64,000 nt of DNA from Cognatundibacterium rivi (GCF_018139565.1 NZ_JAGSPK010000002.1:682001-746000), one strand, 5' to 3'; numbered from the stretch's first letter, positions 26,651-35,645 are shown. A program made the numbers and translations. Notes: generated by a model from the sequence alone, not told the origin.

Positions 26651-28817
26651 ATTTCGCACCGGTCAAAGAGAACTTCTTAACTCCGGCCTGCCATAACAGA
26701 AACGCCCATGCATCAGCGCGTTCAGACTGCGTTTCAGCATCAGACCTCTTCGCCGATGTTCGCAGTAAAACCGGGCGATTTTTATTGGCACTCAGTATTT
26801 GCATACCAGCGGCTAATTTGGCAGACATCCACAGCGGCGCAGTAGTATCAGTGGCATCGGCCGATATCAGCATCGCAGGATAAGCTACGCCAGAACGCAA
26901 TTCATCAAACGCGAACACAGCGTCAGCAGCAGTCGCGCGATTTTTTTTCGGCGTGTTGTTTTCATCGGCAGCAGGCAAAGCCTCACTACGCACATTATGC
27001 ACATGCACCGCTGCGAACAAATCCGGACGGCGCAATGCCGCTTTAATCACTGCATCCTTAGCTGAGTCCAACTCCTCTGCGGCGAGTTTTTCGGGTGACG
27101 TATAAGCTTCCTTGATCAGATACTCTGCCGCCAGAATCACCTTCGCACTTGGGTCGTTTTTACTGTCCGCTGCATTGTATTTCACCAGTCTGGCAGCTTT
27201 TCTATCAAGTTCACTTGTTGCAGAACGCATTTGTGCAATCGCCACAATTCCCCCCTGCTCCAGCCACGCCATCCTGCTTGCATCAAACCCGGGGGCAAAG
27301 AGTGGCGGCGTCATATAGTCGGTCACCAGCAAAACCGGATGACTGCCATCCATCTCCAGACCTGCGTGATAAATCAGGGTTAAAGGAATACGCTCACGAT
27401 TGGCGGCGGGTAAATAAAAAGTTTTACTCAGAACACCGGAAGTTGACTGCACCGCAGTACCTGCGGGCATGACGGGAACAAGCTGCCCGTCTTTACCAAG
27501 ACGATATCTGGCTGGCGCAACACTGGCAGACTGCAGGACAAAAGCAAGCTGACCGGAAGCAGGCTCCAGCGATATTTCACTGACTTGCCCCTGCAAAGGC
27601 AAAACGATGGCGCTAATGTTCCCGCTCTTCGTATCAGCCTTCAGCAATTGACTCACGCCCGCTTCGCTTGCATGCCAGTACACCGCGTCTTTTACTGCGA
27701 ATAATTCATGCAAGATCGCAGCCCCATCGTTCACCAACGGTTTGGCCTGACTGAGCTTCAGCGTTTTCAAATCGACTTTTAACAGACTGCCGTTGGCGGT
27801 TTTCTTACGCGACAACAGATAGATTGCGTCACCTGAAAACTCCATGCTGTCGATTTTATCCGCAGGTGCCGCAAATAATTTCCAGGCTGTGGCAACACCA
27901 TTCACGTCACTTTGTTTTGCGTAAAAATAGCTTTTTGCTTTGCTATTCGCGTGCGTCACTTCAACGAACACCAGCGAGGCGTTCGTTACGATTCTCATGC
28001 GCACTGTGTCGTCAGACGACAAGCGGACAGGTTTTGCCATACCGGCACCAACTATCACTTTATCAACGCGTACCGGCTCGCCGATGATGTGCTGCGCAAT
28101 CTCGGTTTTTCTCTGCTTGGTATCACTGTTGTAAGCATCAGCATAGCGGGTATAAAAAACTGCTTTGCTATCTATTTTCCAGAATGCATTGCTTTCAGCT
28201 GCATCAGCCAACGTGATGCACTCATCCAATAACCGCCCTTCGCTGATATCGACGACGCTGAGATGCAATTCTGTACGCCCGTTGCTATCAGTTTGGGTCA
28301 GCACGCCCAGTTTGCTCATATCGGGCGCGGGCAATAGTCGTCGAATTTTCTGATTATCTGCAGTCAGAAACAAAACCCGTTCAGCACCAACTGTCTTGCC
28401 CTGAATAATGACGCGCCTATGCTGATCAGCACCTGTCTGTACATAAATGAGGCTGTCAGTGGTCTCAATATTTTCAATCATAGGGGATGCCCCTGTTGGC
28501 TGTGCCGGCGGCACATCAGATAACATCCCGCCGCGCAAACGTGCCAGTAAAGCATCGCGCCCATCAAGCCGTGCTATCACACTATCAGTTAAGGCATTTT
28601 GTCGTTGCAGCCAATCCTTTATCTGCACATGGTCTGTCTGCTCGAACAGGCGAAAAGGATCTGGCGTTGCGCTGGAAGCATTATCTCTGACCGACTGAAC
28701 CGCCTGCACCACTGCTGGCGGCATCTGTGGATACGCTCCCCACGTCTGCGCTTGCACCATCCCAGACAGAAATGCACTCAATAACAACCACAGACAACTA
28801 CTTCTGAATTCAGGCAT
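26649..28817 (-). CDS. Exported prolyl-oligopeptidase-like protein, probably catalytically inactive
   Basis: A 722-residue protein with a signal peptide (hydrophobic residues 7-22, cleavage near VQAQ). The order of segments follows prolyl oligopeptidase (S9A): N-terminal helical part, beta-propeller, then alpha/beta hydrolase. SHPVLLVTDYM, WLEQGGIVAIAQMR, AEYLIKEAYTSPEKLA and RPDLFAAVHVHNV align with the family. However, the nucleophile elbow GGSNGG is replaced by EELDSAKD (residues 581-588), the NIRGGGEYG loop by QMRSATSELD, and no His-containing C-terminal motif remains. It is therefore probably a pseudoenzyme. It is transcribed alone. Confidence 0.82.
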   Translation of the reverse strand: MPEFRSSCLWLLLSAFLSGMVQAQTWGAYPQMPPAVVQAVQSVRDNASSATPDPFRLFEQTDHVQIKDWLQRQNALTDSVIARLDGRDALLARLRGGMLSDVPPAQPTGASPMIENIETTDSLIYVQTGADQHRRVIIQGKTVGAERVLFLTADNQKIRRLLPAPDMSKLGVLTQTDSNGRTELHLSVVDISEGRLLDECITLADAAESNAFWKIDSKAVFYTRYADAYNSDTKQRKTEIAQHIIGEPVRVDKVIVGAGMAKPVRLSSDDTVRMRIVTNASLVFVEVTHANSKAKSYFYAKQSDVNGVATAWKLFAAPADKIDSMEFSGDAIYLLSRKKTANGSLLKVDLKTLKLSQAKPLVNDGAAILHELFAVKDAVYWHASEAGVSQLLKADTKSGNISAIVLPLQGQVSEISLEPASGQLAFVLQSASVAPARYRLGKDGQLVPVMPAGTAVQSTSGVLSKTFYLPAANRERIPLTLIYHAGLEMDGSHPVLLVTDYMTPPLFAPGFDASRMAWLEQGGIVAIAQMRSATSELDRKAARLVKYNAADSKNDPSAKVILAAEYLIKEAYTSPEKLAAEELDSAKDAVIKAALRRPDLFAAVHVHNVRSEALPAADENNTPKKNRATAADAVFAFDELRSGVAYPAMLISADATDTTAPLWMSAKLAAGMQILSANKNRPVLLRTSAKRSDAETQSERADAWAFLLWQAGVKKFSLTGAK

Positions 28818-29007
28818 ATCGCCTCCAGTAAAACGTCATTCCCAGTCTCTGTTCACAAAAATCGCAGTCAGGCTATCGCATTTCAGTCGTTGTTTTTTTA
28901 GCTTTAACCCTGACTTTCTGCATTTCATCGCATCTCGCTGGCGATATGTTGAGGCGTTAATTACAGTACAACCATCGCAACACCAATCAATCAACCGGAG
29001 ATCAACC

Positions 29008-29322
29008 ATGAAATCACTGACAACATCCCAATTAAGCATTTTCAGCGTCGCTGGATTTGCCGCCGCCATCGCACTGACAACCGCATTTCAGCAAACAGCC
29101 ATCAGCGATCCACTGATTCCTGTCGTTACAATAACAGCCCAGAGAATGACGGAGCAACAGAAGATCGCCTTCGACCTTGCACAATCTGCATCCACGATAC
29201 ACACTGTGGAAATTACAGGAAAACGCCTGACAGCCGAAGAAAAACTGGCATTCGACCAGCAAGATCAAAGCATTCAGCAAGCCAAAACAAAATTGCATAA
29301 AAAGCCAGCATTGCTGGTATAA
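29008..29322 (+). CDS. Small exported or membrane-anchored protein with two internal repeats
   Basis: A 104-residue protein with no named family that I recognise. ATG 29008 has GGAG eight bases upstream. A hydrophobic segment at about 10-27 is a signal peptide or anchor. The rest holds two copies of an 18-residue unit: VVTITAQRMTEQQKIAFD (39-56) and TVEITGKRLTAEEKLAFD (66-83), nine identical positions. The repeats argue for a real protein. Function unknown. Confidence 0.7.
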   Translation: MKSLTTSQLSIFSVAGFAAAIALTTAFQQTAISDPLIPVVTITAQRMTEQQKIAFDLAQSASTIHTVEITGKRLTAEEKLAFDQQDQSIQQAKTKLHKKPALLV

Positions 29323-29369
29323 GTCAGCAACTATACTGACGATCTGAAAAAAAATTTACACTAAATTGT

Positions 29370-29398
29370 TTGGCAAGTCACAACACTTACCTTATAGT
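29370..29398 (+). promoter_or_regulatory. Sigma-70 promoter for the exported protein at 29443
   Basis: TTGGCA at 29370-29375 and TATAGT at 29393-29398 with a 17-base spacer. Transcription would start near 29405, giving a leader of about 38 nt. Confidence 0.62.
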
Positions 29399-29442
29399 TG
29401 CATGTACTTCCGTTTGCAGCATTCACATATCAGCAGGTAATC

Positions 29443-29769
29443 ATGTTAAAAAAACCGCTACTCCTGAGTTTGCTTTCAGCCACCATGCTGGCTGGTACTG
29501 TCTTTTGCAGCAACGTGTTTGCCATGACATCCATGACGATTCCGCCGAATCCGCAAGACAGAAACACCGTTGATGTCGCTCAGGAATCTGCCTCTGCCAG
29601 CGCAAGCGCACAGGTTCAGACTCAGCTTGATCGTGGCGGTGTTGATCGTGCATCGGTACATTTGCAAATCCTGCAGCAGTCGAATACCCATTTTTCTGAC
29701 AATAACGTCGCGAAAAAAACCGGTGCTTACGATAAAAAAGCCCAGATTAAAGCGTCCAGCAACTCCTGA
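29443..29769 (+). CDS. Small exported protein of unknown function
   Basis: A 108-residue protein starting at ATG 29443 (MLKKPLLLSLLSATMLAG), with AGGT upstream and its own promoter. It has a clear signal peptide with cleavage near residue 26 (VFA-MT). The mature part is Ser/Ala/Gln-rich (SASASASAQVQTQ) with no cysteine, then a short helix (RASVHLQILQQSN). I do not recognise a family. Confidence 0.68.
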   Translation: MLKKPLLLSLLSATMLAGTVFCSNVFAMTSMTIPPNPQDRNTVDVAQESASASASAQVQTQLDRGGVDRASVHLQILQQSNTHFSDNNVAKKTGAYDKKAQIKASSNS

Positions 29770-29790
29770 GCAACACCTGATTTCCTAAGT

Positions 29791-29859
29791 TACTCCCCAT
29801 GCTATCGCGCCGGACTCAAGTACCGGCGCTGACTCTTTAAGCATACTCACCGGGAGTAT
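29791..29859 (+). repeat. Dispersed AGTAT element, copy 2 (most divergent)
   Basis: Core ATACTCACCGGGAGTAT at 29843-29859 (one base longer than the others), preceded by CTCTTTAAGC. A possible partner TACTCCCC lies at 29791-29798. It is in the spacer between convergent genes. Confidence 0.55.
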
Positions 29860-29887
29860 CTTCTTCCGCCCTCCGTCACACAATTCA

Positions 29888-30334
29888 TTACAACGCGGCA
29901 CGATCTATTCTTTTACTCAGGATGACTGAGGTGGAAGTCTGCCGTACCCCATCCATCGCACCGATCTGATCCAGCAAACGATCCAGTGTTTCTGTCGTAT
30001 CGCAGCGCAAGGTCAGCATATAGTCAATTGCTCCGCTAACCGCGCACAGAGTTTCGGTTTCCGGCAATTGCTGCAAATGACGAATCAGTAACGGTGCGCA
30101 TTTGGCCTCGACCGACATCCCCACATACGCCCTGACTGCAGGCTGGCGCATCGTATGACTGAGCCTGACGCCGTAACCCTCGATGATGCCGCGCTTTTCC
30201 AATGCCGCAATTCTGGCAATCACGGTCGTACGTGCAATCGCCACCTGCCTCGCAATCGTCGTCACCGGCGTGCGTGCATCATCCATCAGCAAGGCCAGTA
30301 TTTTCTGATCAATCTCATCGAGCGCAGGTTTCAT
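29888..30334 (-). CDS. Lrp/AsnC family transcriptional regulator
   Basis: A 148-residue protein: N-terminal helix-turn-helix (LDEIDQKILALLMDDART, then TTVIARIAALEKRGIIEGYGV) and a C-terminal RAM ligand domain (MSVEAKCAPLLIRHLQQLPE, AVSGAIDYMLTLRC). It is divergent from the lysine-dehydrogenase-like gene, with three operator-like repeats in the spacer, so it probably senses an amino acid, perhaps lysine, and controls that operon and itself. Confidence 0.93.
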   Translation of the reverse strand: MKPALDEIDQKILALLMDDARTPVTTIARQVAIARTTVIARIAALEKRGIIEGYGVRLSHTMRQPAVRAYVGMSVEAKCAPLLIRHLQQLPETETLCAVSGAIDYMLTLRCDTTETLDRLLDQIGAMDGVRQTSTSVILSKRIDRAAL

Positions 30335-30394
30335 ATCGTCATTTTGAATTTATATATCGTCATATTGAATTATTTTGCTACATTTTGACGATAT
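30333..30394. promoter_or_regulatory. Repeated operator sites for the Lrp-type regulator
   Basis: ATATCGTCATTTTGAAT (30333-30349) and ATATCGTCATATTGAAT (30354-30370) are direct repeats 21 bp apart, two helical turns. ATTTTGACGATAT (30382-30394) is the inverted form. This regular spacing is what Lrp octamers or dimers bind. The first site includes the regulator's start codon. Confidence 0.7.
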
Positions 30395-30478
30395 TTTACC
30401 TACTATTATCTGACAAAATTTACATCTACACTTGCTCCAGCACCTTTTTACAACATTCATCAGGTTTTGGAGAACATC

Positions 30479-31570
30479 ATGACAAGCAAACTCATCCTGC
30501 TCGGCGCAGGTAAAATCGGCGACGCAATTCTGAACCTGTTGTCGCACACCGGTGACTACGAAATTACGGTCGCGGACCGCGACCCGCAACGCCTGAAGTA
30601 TGTCGAACAGGCCGCATTTCCACACACCCGCATCGTGCAGGCTGATCTGAGCGACAAAGCTGCTGTCACCGAACTGATACGCGGTCATCAGGTAACGCTG
30701 TCGGCTTGTCCTTATTTCCTGACTCCCATTATTGCCGGTGCTGCGCGCGAGGCCAATTCGCATTATTTCGATCTGACCGAGGATGTGGAAAGCACACGCA
30801 TCGTCAAACAACTGGCCGAAGGAGCGCATTCCGCCTTTGTGCCGCAATGCGGCCTGGCACCTGGCTTTATCTCTATCGTTGCCAACGATGTCGCCCAGCG
30901 TTTCGACACCCTGCGGGACGTCAGCATGCGCGTCGGCGCCCTGCCGACGTTTCCGAACAATGCCCTGAAATACAATCTGACCTGGAGCACCGATGGTCTG
31001 ATCAATGAATACTGCAATCCTTGTGAAGCAATCGTCGATGGTCAGTTGCGCGAAACCGCGGCACTTGAAGAGATAGAACACTTTTCACTCGATGGCATCG
31101 ACTACGAAGCCTTTAACACTTCCGGCGGCCTCGGCACATTGTGTGAAAGTCTGGAAGGCAAGGTACAGAATCTGAATTACAAAACCGTGCGCTACCCGGG
31201 ACACCGCGATATCGTCAAAATGCTGATCCGTGATCTGGAGCTCGGCAAAATCGAACGCCGCCCCATCCTGAAAGACGTACTGGAAACCTCTATTCCTATG
31301 ACCAAGCAAGATGTTGTACTGGTATTCGTCAGCGTCGTCGGTACTCGCGCTGGCCGACTGGAACAAGAATCGTATGCGAAAAAAATCTATGCTCAGAATG
31401 TGAATGGTCAGTTGCTGTCTGCCATACAATTAACAACCGCTTCCGGCATCTGCGCGATGGTGGATCTGGTGGTCAGCGGCAAGCTGCCACAGCGCGGACT
31501 GGTGCGACAAGAGCAAACGAAGTTATCTGATTTCCTCAGTAACCGTTTCGGTCAGTATTACGCTGTCTGA
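30479..31570 (+). CDS. Saccharopine dehydrogenase family protein, probable lysine 6-dehydrogenase
   Basis: A 363-residue NAD(P)-binding enzyme (LILLGAGKIGDAI at the N-terminus). ATG 30479 has GGAG seven bases upstream. QCGLAPGFISIVANDVAQRF, LPTFPNNALKYNLTWSTDG and the YKTVRYPGH stretch place it in the saccharopine/lysine 6-dehydrogenase family. The next gene oxidises aminoadipate semialdehyde, so the simplest reading is that it deaminates lysine at the epsilon amine to give the semialdehyde, which cyclises to piperideine-6-carboxylate. This substrate is inferred from context. Confidence 0.82.
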   Translation: MTSKLILLGAGKIGDAILNLLSHTGDYEITVADRDPQRLKYVEQAAFPHTRIVQADLSDKAAVTELIRGHQVTLSACPYFLTPIIAGAAREANSHYFDLTEDVESTRIVKQLAEGAHSAFVPQCGLAPGFISIVANDVAQRFDTLRDVSMRVGALPTFPNNALKYNLTWSTDGLINEYCNPCEAIVDGQLRETAALEEIEHFSLDGIDYEAFNTSGGLGTLCESLEGKVQNLNYKTVRYPGHRDIVKMLIRDLELGKIERRPILKDVLETSIPMTKQDVVLVFVSVVGTRAGRLEQESYAKKIYAQNVNGQLLSAIQLTTASGICAMVDLVVSGKLPQRGLVRQEQTKLSDFLSNRFGQYYAV

Positions 31571-31667
31571 TAGCTAGCAGATAGGCTGACACTCTGCTGC
31601 GACGTCATTATTTTTAATCGAAGCCGGTCATCCACAAGAAGACCTGCTTCCACCCAAATGAGCAATC

Positions 31668-33185
31668 ATGATCATGAATAACGCGACACTTCACACCTTA
31701 CTCAACAGCATGGGGGTTGATCTCCGCCACTATCAGGGAACAGAACTGCACAGCATTTCCCCAGTCGATGGCACGCCGCTCGCCAGTCTGGCGGCCAACT
31801 CCGCTGCGCAGATCGATGTCCGCATCAGCCGTGCACAAGCGGCATTCCAGCAATGGCGACAAGTGCCGGCACCGCGCCGCGGCGAGCTGGTGCGCCTGTT
31901 TGGTGAAGAGTTGCGCACACATAAAGAAGCGCTCGGCAAAATCGTCACGCTTGAAGCCGGAAAAATTCTGCAGGAAGGTCTGGGCGAAGTGCAGGAAATG
32001 ATCGATATCTGTGATTTCGCCGTCGGGCTTTCGCGCCAGTTGTACGGTCTGACCATCGCCTCCGAACGTCCGGGGCACAGGATGATGGAACAGTGGCTGC
32101 CACTCGGCGTGGTCGGCGTGATCTCTGCATTTAATTTCCCGGTCGCCGTCTGGGCCTGGAATGCGGCGCTGGCCTTCGTTTGCGGCGACAGCGTGATCTG
32201 GAAACCATCAGAAAAAACACCGCTGACCGCCATCGCTACCCATGCTTTATTCATGAAGGCAGTCGCCAGATTCGGCAGCGATGCGCCGGAAGGTTTAGCC
32301 GAACTGATTATCGGTGGTCGCGATGCCGGAGCCAGCATGGTTGCCGATCCACGCATCAAACTCGTCAGCGCTACAGGCAGCACGCGCATGGGAAAACAGG
32401 TCGCCGCCGTTTGCGCACAGCGACTTGCGCGCAGCATACTGGAGCTCGGCGGTAACAACGCCATGATCGTCGCCCCCAGCGCCGATCTGGAAATGGCAGT
32501 CCGTGCGATCACGTTTTCCGCTGTCGGCACAGCCGGGCAACGCTGCACCACCCTGCGCCGCTTATGCGTGCATGACAGTATCTATGACACACTGGTGCCA
32601 CGCCTGCAGAAAATTTATGCCGGTCTGCCTGTCGGCTCACCTCTGGAAAAAAGCACGCTGGTCGGCCCGCTGATTGACCAGGCGGCATTCGACGCAATGC
32701 AAACTGCGCTGGCAACTGCCTCGTCTGAACATGGCAAAGTGTATGGCGGCGAACGCGTTACTGTGTCGGGCTGCGAAGCCGGCTATTACGTGCGCCCGGC
32801 GATCATTGAAATGCCGACGCAGACGACTTCCATGCATCATGAAACGTTCGCGCCTATTCTGTACGTCGTCCGCTATCACGATCTGGCACAGGCGATCGAG
32901 TGGAATAACGCGGTTCCGCAAGGCTTATCCTCCGCAATTTTCACTACAGACATGCGCGAAGCCGAAACCTTCGTCTCGGCGACAGGCAGCGATTGTGGTA
33001 TCGCGAACGTGAATATCGGCCCATCCGGTGCGGAAATTGGCGGGGCGTTTGGCGGCGAAAAAGATACCGGCGGTGGTCGCGAATCCGGTTCAGATGCATG
33101 GAAAGCCTATATGCGCCGCGCCACCAATACCTTTAATTACAGCAACTCGCTGCCGCTGGCGCAAGGAATCAGCTTCGATATCTGA
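31668..33185 (+). CDS. amaB: Aminoadipate-semialdehyde/piperideine-6-carboxylate dehydrogenase (ALDH7 type)
   Basis: A 505-residue aldehyde dehydrogenase of the antiquitin type. VISAFNFPVAVWAWNAALA and WKPSEKTPLTA bind NAD, LELGGNNAMIVAP holds the general base, and GTAGQRCTTLRRLCVH contains the catalytic Cys in the ALDH7 context. It converts aminoadipate semialdehyde to 2-aminoadipate in lysine degradation. It lies 98 bp after the lysine-dehydrogenase-like gene and is followed by a terminator. A second ATG at 31674 is possible. Confidence 0.88.
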   Translation: MIMNNATLHTLLNSMGVDLRHYQGTELHSISPVDGTPLASLAANSAAQIDVRISRAQAAFQQWRQVPAPRRGELVRLFGEELRTHKEALGKIVTLEAGKILQEGLGEVQEMIDICDFAVGLSRQLYGLTIASERPGHRMMEQWLPLGVVGVISAFNFPVAVWAWNAALAFVCGDSVIWKPSEKTPLTAIATHALFMKAVARFGSDAPEGLAELIIGGRDAGASMVADPRIKLVSATGSTRMGKQVAAVCAQRLARSILELGGNNAMIVAPSADLEMAVRAITFSAVGTAGQRCTTLRRLCVHDSIYDTLVPRLQKIYAGLPVGSPLEKSTLVGPLIDQAAFDAMQTALATASSEHGKVYGGERVTVSGCEAGYYVRPAIIEMPTQTTSMHHETFAPILYVVRYHDLAQAIEWNNAVPQGLSSAIFTTDMREAETFVSATGSDCGIANVNIGPSGAEIGGAFGGEKDTGGGRESGSDAWKAYMRRATNTFNYSNSLPLAQGISFDI

Positions 33186-33208
33186 ATCAAGGTTTGCCTC
33201 CAGCCTTC

Positions 33209-33238
33209 AGCCCCGGCTATTTTTCCGGGGCTTTTTTA
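33209..33238 (+). terminator. Terminator after the aldehyde dehydrogenase
   Basis: AGCCCCGG pairs with CCGGGGCT around an eight-base loop, followed by TTTTTTA. It closes the lysine operon. Confidence 0.9.
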
Positions 33239-33296
33239 TTCAGTTCAGCAGACAAGATGGCGGCACCGTAACACCGCTCAACGACAAGCGCTATGA

Positions 33297-33326
33297 TGTC
33301 ACAGGCAGTCACAGGCAGTCACAGGC
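33297..33326 (+). repeat. Three tandem copies of a 10-bp unit
   Basis: GTCACAGGCA occurs three times in a row in the spacer before the AGTAT element. No function is apparent. Confidence 0.7.
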
Positions 33327-33344
33327 AACTCAAGTCCGCTAAAC

Positions 33345-33416
33345 ATACTGGGGTGAGTATATTTAAAAGCCCAGACTTTACGCGGACATACGCCATAAAA
33401 TCACGCATACTCCCCC
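33345..33416 (-). repeat. Dispersed AGTAT element, copy 3
   Basis: Core ATACTGGGGTGAGTAT at 33345-33360 followed by ATTTAAAAGCCC; partner ATACTCCCCC at 33407-33416. Total 72 bp. In minus orientation it matches copies 1 and 5 from end to end. It lies just before the VF530 gene and may contain its promoter region. Confidence 0.7.
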
Positions 33417-33443
33417 TTATTGGCATAAATATTGGCATATATC

Positions 33444-33644
33444 ATGGAAAAACGCAGCCTCGACGGCATTACCTTAGAGCAAATTCTCCACCATCTGGTC
33501 GACCAGTATGGCTGGGAAGTATTAGGGCAAAAAATCCCTGTGCGCTGCTTCATTTCTGATCCGAGTGTAAAATCGAGCCTGAAATTTTTACGCAAAACGC
33601 CGTGGGCACGCGAAAAAGTCGAACAGTTGTTTCTGCAATCCTGA
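33444..33644 (+). CDS. VF530 family (DUF2132) DNA-binding protein
   Basis: A 66-residue protein starting at ATG 33444 ([15 protein letters not shown]). The sequence [19 protein letters not shown], then [20 protein letters not shown], fits the small VF530/DUF2132 family, whose structure is related to DNA-binding helical domains. Its role is unknown. It is probably monocistronic, upstream of the isc operon. Confidence 0.85.
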   Translation: MEKRSLDGITLEQILHHLVDQYGWEVLGQKIPVRCFISDPSVKSSLKFLRKTPWAREKVEQLFLQS

Positions 33645-33715
33645 TCTGCGGAGACATTCGCACCAAGCAGCGACAAACGCCGCACCTTCCCCGCCATCGC
33701 ACAAAAAGCCCTTGC

Positions 33716-33764
33716 CTGACAGGATTACTCAAGTTTGCTATACTTGATCAAAATGCTCAACAAC
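33716..33764 (+). promoter_or_regulatory. isc operon promoter with IscR type 1 binding site
   Basis: CTGACA (33716-33721), a 17-base spacer and TATACT (33739-33744) form a good promoter. Overlapping it, 33740-33764 (ATACTTGATCAAAATGCTCA then ACAAC) matches about 18 of 25 positions of the type 1 IscR consensus. In known systems [2Fe-2S]-IscR binds here and represses its own operon. Confidence 0.75.
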
Positions 33765-33809
33765 TCAGGGCATTCAGGAATTTCTGTCTCAGGCACCAGG
33801 AGCTAGCGT

Positions 33810-34292
33810 ATGCGCCTCACTACTAAAGGACGTTTTGCCGTCACGGCAATGATTGATCTGGCATTGCGTCAGGACAAGGGTCCTGTCACGCTCGCCGGTA
33901 TCAGCCAACGTCAGGATATTTCCCTGTCCTATCTCGAACAGCTGTTTGGCAAACTGCGCCGGCATGAAATCGTCGAGTCGGTACGCGGCCCTGGCGGCGG
34001 CTACAATCTTGCCCGCAAAGCACAACAGGTTACGGTCGCTGACATTATCATTGCCGTTGACGAGCCACTTGATGCCACGCAATGCGGCGGTAAAGGCAGT
34101 TGTCACGGCAGCGATCATGAAAATGGTCTGCACTGTATGACGCATGATTTATGGGCGACGCTGAACGCTAAAATGGTCGATTACCTTGACTCAGTTTCCC
34201 TGCAGGATCTGGTCAATCAGCAAAAACAGAAAATCTCGGAAAACCAGGTCGTTGTCGTGCGTCAGCCGCATGCCAATCACACTGCCACTTGA
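33810..34292 (+). CDS. iscR: Fe-S cluster assembly regulator IscR
   Basis: A 160-residue Rrf2-family regulator. The N-terminus MRLTTKGRFAVTAMIDLAL and the wing RGPGGGYNLAR are typical. Cluster ligands are C92, C98, C109 and H112; compared with E. coli (C92, C98, C104, H107) there are five extra residues (HENGL region) between the second and third cysteines. It senses Fe-S status and represses isc. First gene of the operon, 16 bp before iscS. Confidence 0.96.
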   Translation: MRLTTKGRFAVTAMIDLALRQDKGPVTLAGISQRQDISLSYLEQLFGKLRRHEIVESVRGPGGGYNLARKAQQVTVADIIIAVDEPLDATQCGGKGSCHGSDHENGLHCMTHDLWATLNAKMVDYLDSVSLQDLVNQQKQKISENQVVVVRQPHANHTAT

Positions 34293-34308
34293 ATATTTGG
34301 AGTCTTGA

Positions 34309-35562
34309 ATGAATGCACCTCTGGAACAAAGCCTGATCGATACGCTGAAAACACCGCATTTTCCGATTTACATGGATTACTCTGCAACAACACCGGTTGA
34401 TCCGCGTGTTGCCGACAAAATGATCCCATTTCTGCGTGCCCAGTATGGCAATCCTGCATCGCGCAGCCACATGTACGGCTGGGACGCGGAAGCGGCGGTT
34501 GAAGAAGCGCGCGGCAATGTCGCCGCACTGGTCAATGCTGATCCACGCGAAATCATCTGGACGTCCGGCGCTACAGAAAGCAATAACCTCGCGTTAAAAG
34601 GTGCAGCGCATTTCTATAAAGCCAAAGGCAAGCACATCATCACGGTGAAAACCGAGCACAAAGCCGTGCTCGATACGGTGCGTGAACTGGAACGCCAGGG
34701 TTTTGAAGCGACCTATCTGCAACCGCAGGACAATGGTCTGATCACAGTCGAGCAATTAAAAGCAGCGATCCGTCCCGACACGATTCTGATCTCGGTGATG
34801 TGGGTGAATAATGAAATCGGTGTGGTTCAGCCTATCGCTGAAATTGGTGAACTGTGCCGCGAAAAAGGCATCGTTTTTCATTCAGATGCAGCCCAGGCAA
34901 CCGGCAAAGTTGAAATCGATCTGGAAAAAGTAAAAGTCGATCTGGTCTCTTTTTCTGCCCATAAAACTTACGGCCCGAAAGGCATAGGCGCGCTGTACAT
35001 CCGCCGCAAACCACGCGTGCGTCTTGAAGCGCAAATGCATGGTGGCGGTCATGAACGCGGCTTCCGTTCCGGCACGCTCGCACCGCATCAATGCGTAGGC
35101 ATGGGCGAAGCTTTCCGTATCGCGAAAGAAGAAATGCAAAGCGAACTGGCACATGTGCGTGCCATGCGCGACCGTCTGGCCAAAGGCTTGAATGAAATTG
35201 AAGAAACTTATGTCAATGGCGATATGGCGCACCGCGTTCCGCATAACCTGAACGTCAGCTTCAATTATGTTGAAGGCGAATCCCTGATCATGGCGGTCAA
35301 AGACATCGCTGTTTCATCCGGTTCCGCATGTACTTCCGCCAGCCTGGAGCCATCGTATGTCTTGCGCGCACTGGGTCGCAGCGATGAACTTGCGCACAGC
35401 TCGATACGCTTCACCATTGGTCGCTTCACTACGGAAGAAGACATTGATTTCGCGATCAATCTGCTGAAAACCAAAGTAGAAAAACTGCGCGAATTATCAC
35501 CGCTGTGGGATATGTATAAAGAAGGTATCGATATCTCGACAATTCAGTGGGCAGCACACTAA
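34309..35562 (+). CDS. iscS: Cysteine desulfurase IscS
   Basis: A 417-residue PLP enzyme. [20 protein letters not shown] holds the PLP lysine and [21 protein letters not shown] the persulfide-forming Cys on the mobile loop. It removes sulfur from cysteine and passes it to IscU, and also to FdhD and tRNA modification enzymes. The N-terminus is about 13 residues longer than in E. coli ([20 protein letters not shown] before [14 protein letters not shown]). Confidence 0.97.
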   Translation: MNAPLEQSLIDTLKTPHFPIYMDYSATTPVDPRVADKMIPFLRAQYGNPASRSHMYGWDAEAAVEEARGNVAALVNADPREIIWTSGATESNNLALKGAAHFYKAKGKHIITVKTEHKAVLDTVRELERQGFEATYLQPQDNGLITVEQLKAAIRPDTILISVMWVNNEIGVVQPIAEIGELCREKGIVFHSDAAQATGKVEIDLEKVKVDLVSFSAHKTYGPKGIGALYIRRKPRVRLEAQMHGGGHERGFRSGTLAPHQCVGMGEAFRIAKEEMQSELAHVRAMRDRLAKGLNEIEETYVNGDMAHRVPHNLNVSFNYVEGESLIMAVKDIAVSSGSACTSASLEPSYVLRALGRSDELAHSSIRFTIGRFTTEEDIDFAINLLKTKVEKLRELSPLWDMYKEGIDISTIQWAAH

Positions 35563-35645
35563 GGCAGCAAGTTCATTAACACATTTGGATTCTGGCAATA
35601 TTGTTTGCCAGAGAGAACGAACAGTAAAAATTCAGGAGCATCATC

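Noticed and set aside
28836-29069. Minus-strand frame of 77 codons
   Set aside because: It overlaps the promoter and start of the repeat-containing exported protein and lacks a ribosome site.
30350-31081. Minus-strand frame of 243 codons
   Set aside because: It runs antisense through the lysine-dehydrogenase-like gene and its operators; composition is that of a shadow.
33297-33326. Short tandem repeat as a CRISPR-like array
   Set aside because: The three 10-bp units are directly adjacent with no spacers and no cas genes.
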